Origin: Casuarina equisetifolia
Lineage: Eukaryota; Streptophyta; Magnoliopsida; Fagales; Casuarinaceae
Assembly: GCA_028551475.1 (NCBI GenBank)
Contig: CM052358.1
Span: 8,601,938 to 8,665,937, forward strand
Direction: 5' to 3'
DNA: 64,000 nt
Part shown: piece by piece, positions 59,821 through 64,000 of the stretch
Position numbering within the stretch: position 1 is the stretch's first letter
How the letters are laid out: each line of letters opens with the position of its first letter
Position numbers and translations under genes: made by a program
Notes under the pieces: model-generated
What the model saw: the letters and a program-made list of their open reading frames with translations, nothing else
What the model was told of the DNA's origin: nothing
Databases searched by the model: none

Positions 59821-60251
59821 CTATATTAGACTGAAATAATGCGCATCTTTACATTAATCCAGAAATAGTTCTGAACTAAAACCAACCATATGAGATCTTA
59901 AACTTGAATCACACTAGTAACTATACCTATTAAGAGATATAACACCAATCATGATCACAAAATCTTCAATCTCTTAACACAGATAAATATGGTGATGTGG
60001 CAACTATATAACACTTTAACAATTTATGTATGCGTTATTACTGTTGTCAGTCTAATTCTCTCTCCTTCGATAACAGAATGTCATCAAAGAATTTACTTTA
60101 TGGTTCCAATGAACCTTTTAACATATCTTGCACTTTATAACTCGAGTTAAACTTTATATGTTACAAGATATCCTTATGGCTATGCAATTCCAGCCAATGC
60201 TTAAGGTATACTTTTACCTTAAGTCTTTAAAGAGAAGATTAAAAGCTCCCA

Positions 60252-60773
60252 TTATACAAAAGCATCCCATGATGCCGTTGAGCCCATGCTATTGACATGT
60301 CTTTCATAAACACAAGGGCTTAGACCTTTAGTAAGCGGATCAGCTATCATATTAACTGTACTAATCGACTCTACTGAAATTTCACCTTCCTTAACCTTTT
60401 CCTTTATGGTTAAGTACTTTATGTCTATATGTTTGGACCCTCCTAGACTTTTGTTATTGTTAATAAACAATACTGCGGCTCTATTATCATAGTATAACTT
60501 GATTGGTCTATTAACAACATCAAAGCCTTGTAATTCTCTTATGAGGTTCTTTAGCCAAACAGCTTGAATGGATGCTCCATAGTATGCCATAAATTCTGAA
60601 TGCATGGTTGAAGATGTCATCATTGTCTGTTTTGAGCTTTTCCATGAAATAGCTCCTCCTGCCATCATAAACACATATCCTGATGTAGATTTCCAATCAT
60701 CCTTACATCCAGCAAAATCTGAATCTGTATACCTAACCAGCTCTAATTCTTTTACATGCCTGTAAGTCATCAT
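60252..60773 (-). other. Copia RNase H region
   Basis: Contains YTDSDFAGCKDDWKSTSGYV, SWKSSKQTMMTSSTMHSEFMA and the KHIDIKYLTIKEKV-type end, typical of copia RNase H. Part of the element at 59357-64000; a fossil coding region. Confidence 0.92.
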
Positions 60774-60830
60774 ACAATCTTTTGTTCTCTTTAAGTACCT
60801 TAAGACCTTCTTAACAGCTATCCAATGCTC

Positions 60831-63458
60831 TTATCCAGGATTCGATTGATATCTTCCAAGAAGTCCTGTTATAAAAGCTATATCAGGGCGCGTACAAACT
60901 TGAGCATACATAATACTACCAAGCGCACTTGCATATGGTATATTCCTCATTAAAGCTTTCTCTTCCTCTGTCGCAGGGCATTGATCTTTACTTAATTTAT
61001 CACTCTTATAGATTGGCACCTTATTTCCTTTACAATCTTCCATGTTATACCGTTCAAGAATTCGACCTATATATGCCTTTTGAGAAAGCCCCAATAAACG
61101 CCGAGAACGGTCTCTTTGAATTTCAATCCCTAAAACATAAGTTGCTTCATTGAGATCCTTCATATCAAACTGAGTTGACAATAATTCTTTAGTCTCATGA
61201 AGTAATGTTTGACTATTACTCGCAAGTAAAATGTCATCCACATAAAGGACAAGAAAGATCGGAGTGCTCCCACTAATCTTGGTGTATATACAACGATCTA
61301 CTCTATTCTCCACAAAACCACATGAAGTGATAAAACTATCAAACCTTATGTAACACTGTCTAGAAGCTTGCTTTAATCCATAAATAGACTTCTTAAGTCT
61401 ACAAACAAACTTTTCTCCTTCTTTCATTTCAAAGCCTTCAGGCTGTTTCATATACACTGTTTCATCTAGTGTTCTATTCAGAAAAGCAGTTTTAACATTC
61501 ATTTGGTGTAATTCCATATCAAAATGAGCTACTAGAGCCATTACGATTCTAAAAGAATCTTTAGAAGATACTGGAGAAAAAGTTTCATTATAATCTACTC
61601 CTTTCTGTGTGAAACTTTTTGCTACTAATCTAGCTTTAAACCTTTCAACTTGACCAGTAGAACTCCTTTTGGTCTTATATACCCATTTACAACTAATAGG
61701 TTTACAACCTTCAGGTAACTCAACTAGTTCCCAGACATCATTATGCTTCATTGATTGCATTTCATCTTGCATTGCATCTAACCACAACTTTGCTTGAGAA
61801 CTTGATATTGCTTCTGTATATGTTATTGGATCCTTTATAACTCCTATATCATAATCATGTTCACCCAAATAAACTAAATAATCTGGATGAATTGCAGACT
61901 TTCTTTCTCTAGTTGATCTTCGAAGTATAGGTTCAGGATCTTGATTCTGCACTTGATGTTCCATAACTGGATATATAATAGATGATGAAGACTCAGAAGT
62001 CCTTACAGTTGGTACTCTAGGCATTTCTATTGCTTGAGTAGGTAAAGAAAACGTCACAGACGTGCCTACTACATCTGCATCCTGAATTGGTGAAGGAGTA
62101 CTTACAACATTTTTCGCTACATCAAGCTCCAAAAACTTTGCAGTTTGAGACTCTACAATTTTAGTCCCTCCAGATGGGTTATAAAAACGATATCCCTTAG
62201 AATAGTCAGGATAAGAAACAAAATAACATCTTGTAGTCCTTGAATCCAACTTACCTAGAGTTAGATTATACAATCTTACTTCTGCAGGACATCCCCAAAC
62301 TCTTAAATGATTTAAACTAGGTACATGACCAGTCCACAACTCAAATGGCGTAAGTGGAACAACTTTTGCGGGTACTCGATTGAGTATATAAAGAGCTGTT
62401 TTCAAAGCTTCTCCCCATAAGAAATCAGGTAAATTAGTTCTACTAACCATACTTCTCACCATATCCATAAGAGTCCTGTTACGTCTTTCAGCTACACCAT
62501 TTTGTTCAAGACTCCCTGACATTGTAAATTGAGCAACTATTCCGGAGTCTTCTAAATATTGAGCAAATAGGCCTTTAAGCTGTCTAGCATCGCCATGTTT
62601 GCTATAGTATTCTCCCCCTCTATCTGACCTAACAACCTTGATTATTTTTCCCAACTGTTTTTTGACTTCAGTCTTGAAAATCTTGAATTTATCAAGAGAC
62701 TCAGATTTTTTCTTAATCAAATACAGGTAACCATAACGGGAAAAATCATCTATAAATGTAATAAAATATACATTTCTGCATAAGGTTGATGTATAGGGTC
62801 CACTGATATCAGTGTGTATAATCTCTAAGAGATCAGAACTGCGATTTGCAGTTTTTTTCTTTATCTTGACCATTTTGCCTCTACAACAATCAACACATGT
62901 CTCTAGATCATCTTTAAGAGGAGGAAGAATGTTAGACTTTATCAATCTATCCACCCTCTCTCTAGAAATGTGACCAAGCCTTTTATGCCACAACATGTAT
63001 GATTGCTCTTTAGGTAAAGACCTTTTGGGAACAACTTTTTCAATATTATAGACATTATAGGGAGATAAACTTAATTGATATAAACCATAAGATAAAACAC
63101 AAGATCCAACTTTATTTGAATTATAAAACAAAGTAATCATTGAATTCTTTATTTCAAATGCATAATCATCCATGTCTAAAACAGAAACAGAAATTAAATT
63201 TTTTCTAAAAGACGGTACATAAAAAGTGTTCTTCAATAACATTTGAAAACCTGAATCTAATGTTAAAACAATATCTCCCACAAAGTCTACAGGGACTTTA
63301 GCATTATTCCCAACTGTAAGCCATAGTTCATCTTTACTTGGTCTCCGCTTGTTTATGAACCCCTGAATGGTAAAAGCAACATGATTAGTTGCACCAGTAT
63401 CTAGCCACCAAGAACTTGATGGGACTATAGATATATTAGATTCACAAACAAAAACCAA
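60831..63458 (-). other. Copia protease-integrase-reverse transcriptase region
   Basis: In order: [11 protein letters not shown] (aspartic protease DTGA site), a [15 protein letters not shown] zinc-binding pre-integrase segment, the integrase core (IHTDISGPY ... [10 protein letters not shown] ... [11 protein letters not shown]), then the reverse transcriptase ([41 protein letters not shown]). The YVDD catalytic motif and integrase acidic residues are visible. Fossil or near-complete element region. Confidence 0.95.
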
Positions 63459-63952
63459 AGAACTATTACCTGCTGGTTTGCGCTTTTGAAGCCAAGATTT
63501 ATATTTGTTACACTTTTCTTCATGTGACCTTTCTTCTTACAGAAGAAGCAATGATCACTCTCTTTCTTAAAGAGTGTTTTCTTGACCTCACCTTTATGAC
63601 CAGATGTACTAACATTCTTAGAGGTTGAAGAAATACCTGGATGACTTTGTGCAGCTACTCTTCTGCTTTTCCCCACATTTGAATTAGGAGAATACATTAC
63701 CATATGCGACTTATCTCGCTTCAACTTCTCTTCCTCAGCTACTACTTTAGCAATCAGATCATTAAAAGACCAGCTTTCCTCCTGATTATTATAGGCAGTC
63801 TTGATTATTTCAAATTCAGGAGGAAGCAAATTTAGAACATGGTGGACAACACACGCATCAGGGAGTGCAACATCCAAAGCCTTAAGCTTTGATTGGTAAT
63901 CTACCATTCTGATGATGTAATCTCTTACATCACCAGCTCCATCATACCTCAT
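63425..63952 (-). other. Copia gag region with CCHC-type knuckle
   Basis: Contains the LKALDVALPDACVVHHVLN ... LPPEFEIIKTAYNNQEESWS gag segment of copia elements, a Lys-rich linker and a [12 protein letters not shown] zinc-knuckle start. The N-terminal part of gag runs past 64000. Confidence 0.9.
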
Positions 63953-64000
63953 GGCATATAATGCCTGAAAAAGTTGCCTTGTTTCAGCATTTGAAGATAC

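Larger units (their letters stand above)
59357..64000 (-). mobile_element. Ty1/copia LTR retrotransposon, cut by the window edge
   Basis: Minus-strand element with its 3' LTR at 59357-59806 and internal gag, integrase, reverse transcriptase and RNase H regions in copia order (integrase before RT). The upstream part of gag and the 5' LTR lie beyond 64000. It looks nearly complete, with about two breaks in the part seen. It is younger than the SAC3C duplication, because it sits inside the duplicated flank while the paralogous site at about 18830 is empty. Confidence 0.95.

Noticed and set aside
60929-61153. Plus-strand 74-codon frame
   Set aside because: Antisense shadow of the copia reverse transcriptase region.
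1-64000. CRISPR arrays, operons, phage or bacterial systems
   Set aside because: Spliced genes, plant repeats and composition show a plant nuclear chromosome; no spacer-repeat arrays are present.

Overview
The window is a stretch of nuclear chromosome from a flowering plant, almost certainly a eudicot. It is AT-rich, its genes have many GT-AG introns, TATA boxes and TGGGCC/T promoter elements are visible, and it carries a plastid rbcL fragment, a tRNA-derived SINE, a plant LINE with an RNase H tail, and copia and gypsy remains. Few long open frames exist, because most real genes are split into short exons. I assembled exons by hand from splice sites, codon phase and comparison of duplicated copies.

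The two best genes are multi-exon. A SAC3/GANP (SAC3C-like) gene at 12533-17895 (+) has eight exons and encodes 402 aa. A gene for a 241-aa membrane protein at 35042-40734 (-) has nine exons, including one of 34 nt. An intact single-exon KIB1-4/DUF295 protein lies at 41975-42937 (-). A small lysine/glycine-rich protein with a CNIC-type cysteine cluster lies at 45621-45860 (+), with a 5'-leader intron, a TATA box and an exact 39-bp promoter repeat. An intact small secreted eight-cysteine protein lies at 10251-10661 (+).

The layout is built from repeated duplication of one neighbourhood: SAC3C, cysteine-rich secreted protein, KIB1-4/DUF295, small CNIC gene. Module 1 spans about 10-27 kb, module 2 about 28.5-46 kb and module 3 about 46-59 kb. 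Only one SAC3C, one KIB gene and one CNIC gene look functional. The other copies have decayed: a large SAC3C pseudogene at 53778-58456, SAC3C intron scraps at 28.5 and 46.1 kb, and a KIB pseudogene at 20.4-22.1 kb. The cysteine-rich family has about nine loci, of which only one looks whole.

The left end (about 200-1470) is a diverged array of about eight units of roughly 170 bp. At 7264-7537 there is a near-perfect 119-bp inverted repeat with a 36-nt loop, next to a LINE remnant. The right end (59357 to the window edge) is a Ty1/copia element on the minus strand. It was inserted into the flank of the duplicated SAC3C copy, and the empty site is preserved in the paralogous flank near 18830. 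Broken gypsy remains lie at 50.1-51.3 and 52.7-53.0 kb.

The best candidate for something undescribed is the eight-cysteine secreted protein family, which has two CX7C and two CX3C pairs and expands and decays locally with the modules. The second is the small CNIC-cysteine gene with its 39-bp promoter repeat.
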